DNA from: Amyelois transitella
Taxonomy: Eukaryota > Arthropoda > Insecta > Lepidoptera > Pyralidae
Reading direction: 5' to 3'
DNA: 64,000 nt
NCBI RefSeq assembly: GCF_032362555.1
Contig: NC_083513.1
Coordinates: forward strand, 124,001 to 188,000
Positions 33,501 through 43,400 of this stretch are shown one piece after another. A program made the translations under genes and the position numbers. The notes below the pieces were generated by a model. It saw nothing but the letters and a program-made list of their open reading frames with translations, made no database searches and had not been told where the DNA came from. The stretch's first letter is position 1, and each line of letters begins with the position of its first letter.

Positions 33501-36500
33501 AACTATTCATCTAATGTTGTAAATCAGAATCATCTTTTTGCTAACCAACTCATAGTCCTGGAAGTAGGGTTTGAGCGGCAGTTCCCTGGCGGCGATGGTG
33601 GCCAGCAGGCAGCAGAGCCTCCTCATCTGCCACTGGTCCAGCTTGTGGCAGGCCGGCTCGGGCGGCGGCGGGCACGCCTCCAGGATGCAGTCGGCTGAGG
33701 TCTTGTCGCGACCGCCCGTATCTGAGAGCGGAGGAGATGAGCCATGAAACAGTTTGATACGTTTTATTTATTTATTATTTATTTATTTACTTTAATTTCT
33801 TTAAGTATATCACGTCTATACGGTGTATACAGAGCTTACAGCCCCGTTAACAACTTAATAGGTTTCTTCCTTCGCAATAAAAAGTAAAGCCTATGTTCTT
33901 CCTCTTTTCAAACTTAATCTCTGTACCAAATACTGCGTAACAGACAGTCAGTTATTTTGCTTTTATAAAATCAGTAAGGAAGTAGAGTTTGAGGACAAAG
34001 CCGATTAACATTACGCATATCCGATACCGAATAACAGATTTTTTTAAAAATATAAAATTCATCGTCATTCTTGATATTGATGTAGGAATCTGAGTACCAC
34101 TTCTGTGGAAGGTGCAAACGGGAACAAGCAGAGATGAGAGAGAGATAGAGTGTAGGAATCTGAGTACCAATTGTGATCCTTCAATAGAGGTAGAAGAAAT
34201 TCATTTTTGTAGTCATATAAACATTTATTTGATCGAAACATGTGGCAACACCGAGTAAGGCCGTCTGTTACAACTGAGGGTCACCTTCTCCATGAACCAG
34301 TTGGCAGAGCTGGTGGTACAGCACGCGGCCATCCTGGGCTCGGAAGTAGTCGGCCAGCTGCGCCACCTCAGCATCAGATAAGCCGATCACGGCCCTCAGG
34401 GGACCGGCTAGCACTGACACGAATTTTGATTCTGAAACAAATTATTTTCTTTACTTTTTATTTTATTCAATATTGTGTGGCGAAATCCATACGCCACAAG
34501 TCACAAAAATAAAAAATTGAATCACGCGACGCTATCAGACAAATAAACAGCGAAAAACCTAAATCGCGCAAGCAAAGATTTCACGGATTGGAGCTATATA
34601 TACAACCTCCGACACAACATCGTCGGAGCCGCGGTTCCCCAGGCATCACACCAGCCTGGCGGAAGATCTTCCTTTGGTGGCGGTCGAGCCGAATCATCGC
34701 TCCCGCTACAATTGGATTCGTCACTTTTCTTCCATCTCACCCAATGGTAAGTGATGATGGAGACGAAGATGATACCTGTCTATCCAAGAGATACCCATTT
34801 ATCCTACTGTTGAATACTTATTTGGTATTTCAATGGAAAAAAGGGTAAAATTCGTAGTCCGATGGAGGAATGGCAAAGGTTCTATTACTTTAAAGAGTAC
34901 CTTTGCACACTCTCCAAAATGGATCCTATAAAACACCGATAGACAAGCGAAATCGCGACGATGATCAGGGATGAGATTTTTATATTTTGAAAAAAATTAT
35001 GTCCTTGTCACACATTGCAATAGTGTTGCACTGGACCTAGCTACGTCTTCAGAGAGTGAAAGTTGGAGAACTGACCAGAGATGAGGGAGTTCCCCTCGGG
35101 GTCCAGCGGCCGGTACCAGTCCCACAAGTTGAGCCCCACGCGGAAGGCCGCCGCGCGGATTTTGTTGCAAGTCTTCCACACGTCCGCCAGACGGATTATC
35201 TGGACAAGATTACTGTTAAATTATATCTATTTATAGTGTGAAACTGCCGAGCTTGCATGAAGAGAGTTATGAATGTGGATGAAGCGACGGAAAGGTGCAG
35301 AGATCGTGGAAAGAGGAAGTCTCTGCCTACCCCTCCGGGAAAGAGGCGTGATTTTATGTATGTATGTATATAATGTCATTCTGAGTCAGTAGGCTCTGTC
35401 TACCCCGTAAGGGATAAATGACATTATCTGTGTAACTTAAGGCCGACAGAATTTCTTTAAACTCACAGACGGGCACAGTAATTATAATAAAGTGCACAAG
35501 AGTACCATACGTTCTTCATCAATGTTGAGTAGGCAACTCAGATGAGGTTAAAAACAAATGCTAGAAAGAGAGAAAAGATCAGGGATATGCCTGGTAATCG
35601 TTCGTGATTAAGGGAACTAGACTCTAGATAGATGTCTATTTTATCTAGATATCCAGACCTTGGCGTGTTCTACGGAGCCCGGAGACCTTTTTTACACTTC
35701 TTCCGTTTATTTACTTTTTTCTTTCTGTTTTTACGACCGGCCGTCTTCCTATCGTCAACTCTTTTGATATTATGGGATAAATAAGGTAGCTATTAAATAA
35801 AATCAATGTTCCTGAAAATGAGCTTAGAATACCTACACTATAAACTAAAAACTACTACAAAACCGAGAGGAGTTACAGGCAAATGTTAGTAGAATCATAT
35901 GTTGGTTGGCCACCAACTAATGAAATGAACATTTAAAAATTATTTCTTACTGTGTCGTGCATTTTGCTAAGGCTAACTTGTTAATTTCGGTCGAAACGGA
36001 AACTAAAGATACTTGAATTTCGTTGAATTGCTACCAGAATTGCGCAAAATTTAGAGGATTTAAAATGAGACTGACATGTTTGCGGTTGTCATTGTAACGA
36101 AAATCAGTTTGGTATCGACTTCAAAATCCTGTTCAAAACTTTTTGAACAACTCATACATACATACAAAAAGTCACGTCTATATCCCTTGCGGGGTAGACA
36201 GGGCCAACAGTCATGAAGAGACTGACAGGTTGCTAGCCCATCGCCTAAAATAAGAATCCCAAGTTTAGCCTATCCCTAAGTCGCCTCTTACGACATCCAC
36301 GGGAAATGAGATGGAGTGTTCCTTTTCTTTTTTATATTGGTGCCGGGAATCACACGGCACTCATATTATTAAAATTAAGAATAACTTAAAGGCGATGGGC
36401 TAGCAACATGTCAATATTTCAATCTCAATTCCATCAAGAAGACGTACAGCTGAACGTGACCTTTCAGCCTTTTCGAGATTAGAGAGAGAGAGATAAAGTC

Positions 36501-39133
36501 GTGATTATACATATGTAATATCAAAATCTTCTTTGGATTCATTGTAGCTAGTACTGAGTCTTAACCACAGGTCTCAGGATCAGTCCCCTGTCAGGTCATT
36601 ATGGTGGATCACGAACTTTTCGTATTCCACTGGGTCTCGGGATATACGAGAATTTGTACTTATGAAGTTTTTACTGTATATAAAAAAATTAAACAGACTT
36701 CAAAAAACACTAAAAATAATTGTAAATTAAATTAACAATGCCTACGTGGTACCCAGTCGTAACCTACCTTCATCAATTTTTGGACTCGGTGCCCGCTGAA
36801 ATACAAATAGGTAATTCCAAACAAAAAAATAATAATTTGTTATATTTCGTTTTAAAAAACAAACAATATACTTACTTAAATAAGTACAGATAGTCACGTC
36901 TATATCCCTTGCGGGGTAGACAGAGCCAACGTTCAGCTGTATGGGTTAATGATAGAGCTGAGATGTAAATAGTGACATTTCCGATGGATGTCGTATAAGG
37001 CAACTAAGGGTTAGGAACTCGGGATTCTTCTTTTAGGCGACGGGGCACGGGCTAGCAACCTGTCACTATTTGAATCTCATTTACATCATTAAGCCCAACA
37101 GCTGAATGGGGCCTACCCTGGAAGGGATATACTCAGACGTGATAATTGTGTGTTAATCGGTTTAGTTAATATGGCCATGCAACCGAAGTTGATGACCTTA
37201 CAAAAATACACGGTACGAAACCGCGGGTAAAGCTAGTAAATTAAACGTTTGCGAAAGTTTGTTTGTTTGTGTCGAGAACGAAACGATGCGAACTATAAAT
37301 GGAAACGCGAGAGCAAAACCATATCGCGTTTTAACTCGAAACAGCGCCATCTATGTTCGACGAGTGCAAAACTTTCTTGTAAGATTTTTACAGAGATGGT
37401 CGCATATTATTTAAGTTCTATGAATAAAAAGAATGTTATTTATTAATCGAATTAATTTTTAACCGACTTCAAACAAGGAGGAGTTTTAAATTTAAGATTT
37501 TACTGTGTTTTGTGATTTTAACGTTAGTGGTAGGCATGTTCGGGCTAAATCTATACTAATATTATAAAGCTGAAGAGTTTGTTTGTTTGTTTGAACGCGC
37601 TTATCTCAGGAACTACTCGTTCGAATTGAAAAATTCTTTTTGTGTTGAATAGACCATTTATCGAGGAAGGCTTTAGGCTATATAACATCACGCTGCAACT
37701 TTTAGGAGCGAAGAAATAATGGAAAATGTGAAAAAAAAAACGGGGAAAATTACTCACCCTTGAGGGCTTCAATGATGCCCAAAATAACTATTTCACGCGG
37801 ACGAAGTCACGGGCACAGCTAGTGAACCCATATTGGTGATTGAAATTATTTTCTGATGATGATAACTGATTTTCTAAGATAGTAATTAGACTTATAATTA
37901 GATCGATCGAACACTTTAAGAATACGTTAAGGTAATTTTAATAAGCGATCGTAAAATGAAATCTTGAGATGACATGTTTTATTAGGATAGTCCCATTTAA
38001 TATCCCTTACGGGATGGACAGAGACAATACGGATGATGACAAGGTCTTCAAAAATTCGTAAATAACGTAATAGAATAAACCTAATTCAAATTGAAAAACA
38101 TTCATGAAATATATTTGATATTTCATAAATTTTTAGTTTCAATTTTGACGCCATAAATGTTTTATGTTCATTCAAATTACAATAGGAAAGTCCATTAAAA
38201 AAATTTAAGATTTTATAATTCCTATGCCATTAAAAAAAATAAAGAAATACTTCCTTTTACAAAGATATCACATCCATAAACGCGAACGGCATACTCAGGT
38301 AATAGCGAACGTGGCCTATCAGCCTTCCAAGACAGCTAGCTCTGTCTACCCCGCAAGGGATAAAGACGTGATTATATGAATGGTAATGGTATGGTAATGG
38401 TAATACTCAGGTGTGCGTAGCGTTTTAAACACAGGTTTTGTAAGAGGCGTCTTGGACTCGCCCGATTAATGTGTTATGTACTAAGTACTTTCTATCTCAG
38501 GCAGCTTTTTTGTTAATTGATGCGATTATTTCACCACTGTTTGGTTGTTTTGAAACTACATGAATAAATACCGAAACAAAAATAAGTCGTCATGCCTATT
38601 GTTACAAGACTCGAGGCTACGTTTTGCTCGTTGAGATCATTTGAAATTCAGACAACAGATTGTCAACTCTTAGCTTAAATGCAATCTAATCCATTTTTAC
38701 TTAATTATCTAAAGAAAAACATGACAAATGTACATTACATGTACAAATTCAAAGTTTGTAGAAATCAATAGCCAATTTATTAAATTCATTATCTAAAATG
38801 CCTGACTTCAAACAGCATGCATTATGACCGTTCGGCCAGCCATTACGAAGACCACTCATCAATCAATTTGTCAATGGAGAGTCGGCGTGGTGCCAGAGAC
38901 CGCCTACCACCATCCTCAACGTGCTATACATAACCGCTTCACAACAAGTCGTTATGAAAAAATCTAATAATGAAGGAGAAATGTATGCGAAACATCCCGA
39001 ATTCGGCTGACCTTTGGTAGGCAGCGGCGGGAGGCGGGCGGGCATGCGCCTTGCCCGCGCGCTCCACCAATGACGTCAAAGGAATCGATCCGACATACAC
39101 TTGCGCCGCAAAATCCACCACGACCTGTACCAC
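27531..39133 (-). CDS. Multi-EF-hand-like protein, at least 832 aa, 16 exons (5' end uncertain)
   Basis: Exons in transcript order: 39133-39012, 36795-36768, 35199-35076, 34431-34285, 33721-33546, 33072-32878, 32461-32246, 31526-31346, 31069-30851, 30621-30408, 30064-29920, 29534-29409, 29001-28853, 28537-28297, 27989-27843 and 27599-27531. Every junction is GT-AG and phases agree (2499 nt). Repeated EF-hand-like units recur: LDPEGNSLIS, KNDGRITFAHF, FRDFDPLNCGRIAPQQF and FKDMDKERCGTIPR. Several loops are longer than canonical and lack the full acidic set, so calcium binding is doubtful for them. There is no signal peptide or membrane helix. The architecture recalls EFCAB6-like proteins associated with cilia or sperm; this is a resemblance, not an identification. 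No in-frame ATG was found: the first exon as given opens at a GTG and may extend a little upstream or be internal. Confidence 0.75.
28079..28140 (-). repeat. SINE family B tail fragment
   Basis: ACAAATATATACGGACTAAT and CAAAGTAAGTTCGATATG align with the tail of the SINE at 25786. It lies in an intron of the EF-hand gene. Confidence 0.45.
30228..30365 (-). pseudogene. Degenerate copy of the EF-hand-gene exon at 30408-30621
   Basis: CTTAGATCAATGGCTCTCTC, CGCAAGCGGC, CCTGGGCCACGTCGAG and GCCTCGCCAGGCCGCCGTCC align in order with the functional exon (CTTAGATCAATAGCCCTTTC, TGCAAGCGGC, CCTGGGCCATGTCGAG, GCCTCGCCGGGCCCGCCGCG). The copy lies directly downstream of the exon in transcript order. It is diverged and lacks an obvious donor, so it is a dead exon duplicate. 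Confidence 0.75.
31961..32220 (-). repeat. SINE-like family A, near full length
   Basis: It starts ACATACATATATACATATAA, contains CTTGCGGAGTAGACAGAGCC and GAAGAATCCCAAGTTTATAA, and ends TTGGTGGAACCAAACG. It ends about 26 bp from the donor-side end of an EF-hand-gene exon. Confidence 0.75.
33199..33457 (-). repeat. Dispersed ~260-bp element, family C
   Basis: Ends are ACTAGCTGTGCCCGCGACCT and CAAACAAACAAATTCTTTAG. The reverse complement matches 37553-37823 through CTATTTTGGGC..., TTTCACATATTCCATTAT, CGTGATGTTATATAGCCTAA and CCATTTATCGAGGAAGGC. A third partial copy lies at 52465-52560. Both full copies are in introns of the EF-hand gene, in opposite orientation. Confidence 0.8.
34476..34710 (+). 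mobile_element. Solo LTR (235 bp) with 4-bp target duplication ATTG
   Basis: It starts TGTGGCGAAATCCATACGCC, ends TCGCTCCCGCTACA and is flanked on both sides by ATTG. TG...CA ends, a TATATATACA box near 34595 and a 4-bp duplication are LTR features. A second copy at 44204-44437 is flanked by a different 4-bp duplication. No internal retrotransposon sequence adjoins it. Confidence 0.8.
35245..35425 (+). repeat. LINE 3' fragment and family A tail
   Basis: GAAAGGTGCAGAGATCGTGG followed by TACCCCTCCGGGAAAGAGGC is a frequent insect RTE-type LINE end. It runs into a TATGTATGTATATA microsatellite and then a reversed family A fragment (GGCTCTGTCTACCCCGTAAG). It lies in an EF-hand-gene intron. Confidence 0.5.
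36153..36360 (-). repeat. SINE-like family A, internally deleted
   Basis: Starts CATACATACATACA, contains CTTGCGGGGTAGACAGGGCC and ends GGTGCCGGGAATCACACGGC. The GTTTGGCTTAATGATAGAAT block is missing. Confidence 0.75.
36768..36795 (-). CDS. 28-nt microexon of the EF-hand gene
   Basis: Minus-strand TTTGTATTTCAG precedes and GTAGGTT follows a 28-nt segment encoding GHRVQKLMK plus one junction base. Taking it restores frame between 39012 (ending AG) and 35199 (beginning ATAATC), giving Q-S-G-H-R-V-Q-K-L-M-K-I-I-R-L. The neighbours cannot be joined in frame without it, since 28 is not a multiple of 3. Confidence 0.7.
36893..37145. repeat. Two family A fragments in inverted arrangement
   Basis: A minus-oriented piece (CTTGCGGGGTAGACAGAGCC) is followed by a plus-oriented piece (GATGGATGTCGTATAAGGCA ... 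GGGATATACTCAGACGTGAT). Together they form an imperfect foldback in an EF-hand-gene intron, about 100 bp upstream of the microexon in transcript order. Confidence 0.6.
37553..37823 (+). repeat. Dispersed ~270-bp element, family C
   Basis: It runs from TATTATAAAGCTGAAGAG through GAACGCGCTTATCTCAGG to CGCGGACGAAGTCACGGGCA and CAGCTAGT. It is the reverse complement of the copy at 33199-33457. Confidence 0.8.
38286..38380 (+). repeat. SINE-like family A, 5'-truncated
   Basis: GAACGTGGCCTATCAGCC and CTCTGTCTACCCCGCAAGGG are followed by a short ATGGTAATGG-rich tail. Confidence 0.6.
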
Positions 39134-39199
39134 CTGGACACGTGAACCCGGGAGATCAGGCGGTATTACGTAACGCGCCCAAGAACCCCGTTTTCATGT

Positions 39200-39482
39200 C
39201 GAGGGTTAAGCGTACGCGCGCTCATGTGCGGACTAAGCTTTAGGACAAGGAATAGTCCATCACAAAAGACCTCCCTCCGATGGGGCGACAGCTGTGTCAT
39301 GTAAATCCGCGGCTCCTCGCTAGTTTGTAATTTGTAATAACATTTGTTAATTGTGCACAGTGACTCAAGTGCTTCTAGTTTGTATGGGAGAGTGGTGAAT
39401 TGTGAATGAGATATGGAGGGAATCCTTTGAGTGCCGGTGAGGAGCGGGCGTCGGGCGCACGAGACTGACAATTTTTTAACAA
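39200..39482 (+). promoter_or_regulatory. Possible 5' UTR exon and promoter region of the choline transporter gene
   Basis: A good 5' splice site, AACAA|GTGAGT, occurs at 39483, about 920 bp before the acceptor of the first coding exon (40404). Upstream sequence is moderately GC-rich with CAGTGACT near 39358 as a possible initiator. An alternative donor, GCCG|GTGAGG, is at 39437. This is inference from splice signals only. The region also borders the 5' side of the minus-strand EF-hand gene, so it could be a shared bidirectional promoter. Confidence 0.35.
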
Positions 39483-40091
39483 GTGAGTCCGTAATGATTT
39501 GATGAGAGCTTTTGTTTTAAAACAGAAATTAATAAAGATGGCCAGTGTTGTATCAGATTCGTAAATGTAATCGCATATACGATCATGCTTTTCTGAAAGG
39601 ATATTGTACAATTTACTAACTTTTAGAGGAGAACATTATCAGTGTAAAGTTTAATTTTCTCTTTGTCAACTGCACTATTGGTATTCAAGAAGAAAAATAA
39701 GCCTTAATTAAATACACATTGTACCGAAATTTCATTATATTTGAATACATACCGAATGTGCTACATTTTTTCATGGGTTTTCAATCTTTATAAGAACATT
39801 TTAATAAATTTCCTTAACACTTCAGTGCAATAGGTAGAGTTATTTTTATTATGAACAAGTCGTGCAAACTGAAAATCTTAGAAATTCGATTCCGAGGCCT
39901 ATACCTAATATAAATTTAGGATTCCTTTTTTAGGCCATCGATCTTTATCCCTTACGGGTTAGACAGAGCCTTCCTGATTTCCTGTCATCATTTAAATCAA
40001 TTATACAAAACAGCTTTGCAGCTTCGAGCTATTGGCTCGGTCTACCGATTGGATGATGAAGATATGATATTTACATACTCATACTTATGTA

Positions 40092-40327
40092 TTAGCACGT
40101 CTAGATCCCTTTCGGGGTACACAGAGTCAACCTTTTTGATAAGACTAAAAGGCCACGTTCGATGTTCTGTATGGCTTAATGATGGAATTGAGATACAGTA
40201 GTGTCAGGTTGCTAGCGCATCGCCTACAAGAAGAATCCCAAGTTTATTAGCTTTTACATTTATCGCCTTTTACGACATCCATAGGAAAGATATGGAGAGA
40301 TCCTATTCCAAAGGGCACACACGGCAC
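40092..40327 (-). repeat. SINE-like family A, near full length
   Basis: It starts near AGCACGTCTAGATCCC, ends CACACACGGCAC and sits about 75 bp upstream of the acceptor of the first CHT1 coding exon. The ends of the GGTGCCGGGAACC block are eroded. Confidence 0.7.
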
Positions 40328-40428
40328 GTATTTTTTTTTATATACATATATTTGTTTGTAATATTACGATGTCTCTGCTAAACCCATGTTTTTTATTACC
40401 CAGGAGACTGCTCGCAGTATCCACCAAG

Positions 40429-43400
40429 ATGATCAACTGGGGCGGCGTGGTGTCCATCGTGCTGTTCTACGTGCTGATCCTGGCCGTGGGCATCTGGGCC
40501 GGGAGGAAGAAGCCGCCAGGGAATGACTCCGAGGAGGAGGTCATGCTGGCTGGACGCTCCATCGGGCTGTTTGTGGGCATCTTCACTATGACAGGTAACA
40601 GCGTGTTGATAAAAACAGTCAATATCTGGGGGAAAAGAAGAAGTTTCTAGGGAATGACTCCGTGGAGGAGGTCATGTTCAGTGGACGCTCGATTTCTGAC
40701 AGGTAACTGCGTGTTCATGGTGATTGTATATGATCTGAAAACTGTATGATGATCCTACATCTGGGAGGACTTTTCTACAACCCACGGTAATTGATACCCA
40801 GGGGAGACGATTGAGTACTGATTGTGATAGACATCTGAGAGGTAAGAAGAAAGAGTAGCAGGTCATGCTGGCTGGTCGCTCCATTAATTTGATCATATTT
40901 TCACTTTGACAGGTAACTGCGTGTTCATTTGACAGTACCATAAAACCGTGATAGAAGATGCCAGGGAATGACTTAGAGGATAAATCGCGCCAAATAATTT
41001 ATGTTGTGCATGTAGCTCATATCAAAATTTGGGAGGAGGTGTGTACCATTTGACATGGGCTTTAAGTGGTTTTAAACCTCATGCTTTTTAACCAGCTTGA
41101 AGATTCGATTTAATTTACAAACTCATTGCAAAAAAAGATGATTAATCACAGTTTTCTGCTTGACTACTATTACTCACTCGCGTTAAAATAAAGAGATAAA
41201 TATATACATGACAAATTACATAGATTGAGTTAGCCTCGAAGTAAGTTCGAAACTTCTGTTACAAGATACTAACTCAACGATTATATATTTTATAATAAAT
41301 ACTTATATAGATAAACACCCAAAACCCAGGCGGATTACATAAACTTTGCTTCTCATCATGCCCTGGCCGTAAAAAGGTTATATTTTCTAGCGTGTAAGCG
41401 TTTTATTTGATCAATGGCCGGGGTTGCTTCTTGACGTATCGATTAGCTCCAGCTTCGGTTATTTTTGTACGACTAGCCTCCAAACGCTCGCAGACTAAGG
41501 TTATTTCCATCTGTTCTGACCATTGCATTATATATCAACCTTATATCAACGTTTAAATGGAAACATGCACGCTTGTTGCATAATTAGCAGGGTATAATTG
41601 GGCGTAGCCATATTTAAATTTGATTATTGTTTAGTTAGTTATTATACTAAGTGAGGTGTGGTTCCCGTCCAGTAGACCATTAGATTCGCCACATTCAGCT
41701 GTTTGGCTCAATGGTAGAATTGAGATTCAAATAGTGACAGGTTGCTTGCCCGTCGCCTAAAAATGTATATGATATATTATATATTATATATATGTCTATA
41801 TATATGTATGATTGAAATGAAGACCAATAAAAGCATACTTTGGATTTTGACAATAATTTAGCTAAAGTAGAGAAATCACATAACTAACCTACCCATCATA
41901 AGACATCTTTTATCAAAACTATTTTGTAATATTATATTTGATGGTACTTAATAAAATAAAAGTATAAGTATTTGGTGAAAACTTCTGCGCACATAATTAT
42001 ACTGAACAAAATGAATAGATCACAGTTGACGCAGGGCTCGGGGCGATCTTACCCTCACTCCGCCTCACTGGCCTCCCTCACTTCATTAACTCTGCCACGG
42101 GTTTATACATTAGTTAAATGAAATGATGTGGTCGTGTGAATGTTATTATTTTTACGTTAGAATGATAATTAATGATTAAGGGACGTGAAAACTTTGAAGA
42201 CGTAACTAATGTTCTTATTTATATCCATTGAAATCGTACAGTTCTTAAATTACAGCATGTTTTTTTGAATTTAATTATGTTGGCTCTTCGAATTGACGTC
42301 AGTGATCGATATAATTTATAAATAAAACTCCATTTAGTATATCAAAAAAATAAGTCTTTAGCACTATGCGTTTGTATGCTTAAATGCTAAATAAAATCTA
42401 TAGTGTCAGTTGTGCGTTACAACTTAATGTTGGTTACACAGGTAATACCATTCATGTATGCAGTTTAAGTTATATATTTTACATAGAAGATAATAAGGTA
42501 TAAATAATTAAGCTTCCACTCTGCTCTGAGAGGTCGTCACAAGGGAACCTCCCAAAATGTACAAAACATGTTGACCTTTCGTTATGAGGGTAAAGACGTT
42601 AGGGACTTTATTATACCTTCTCAAAACTTTCAACTTATTCTCAAGAAATAATGTTAAACATTGTGTTATGTTATTGTAATAATACAAAATTTTATTATTA
42701 TATATATAATTAATTATTAAAAACACAGAGATAAAAACACAGAGAAAAAACAGAAGATATTGACTGCGTAAATTATTACGACTATATTAACTTGTTAATC
42801 ATGGTTGCATTAATAAGTTAGTAAGAAAGAAAAAAATATTATCTAAATCACATCAGTATAGAATACATAAAAAATACTTAGCCAAACAATGTGAATGCCT
42901 TTACACATCCTAGCACAGTGATACGCTGAACACGCTCAGCAGAGATTTTCCATCATAACCTTATTGTTCACAAATTAAAAAAAAAAACATAAAGCCCGCA
43001 TGGCTGCCATTTGTTAGACAGAAATAATTAAAATATAATTTTAGTATAGATAGATCTGGAACTTTGAAGCGAGGGAATGACACGGGAGCCCAGCACTACA
43101 CAGTAAAAGGTCCGAAAGTGACTGTATTGTTTGTGTCAAGTGGCACTTTTGTAGTAGTGTCACTGGTACAAGCCATAATGTTGGCACAATTTTTGATGAG
43201 TTCATCTATCACTGTGACTCACATAAAGCCATCTGGGTAACGTGTGGCTGGTCGGCAAACGAGGGTTCTTGCACGTAAAAAGTAGGACAATCTAATTGGA
43301 CACCCTTGAATTTGACTGGGCGGAGTTTTTTTGGGTCGATTAACCGACTTGTTTGCGACTGTCGTCAATATTTGATGAGCATTTCCTTGGTAAACTGATT

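Noticed and set aside
39166..39471. A 101-codon minus-strand frame as the first exon of the EF-hand gene.
   Set aside because: It is not in frame with 39133-39012 through any visible splice site, and it overlaps the probable 5' UTR and promoter region of the choline transporter.
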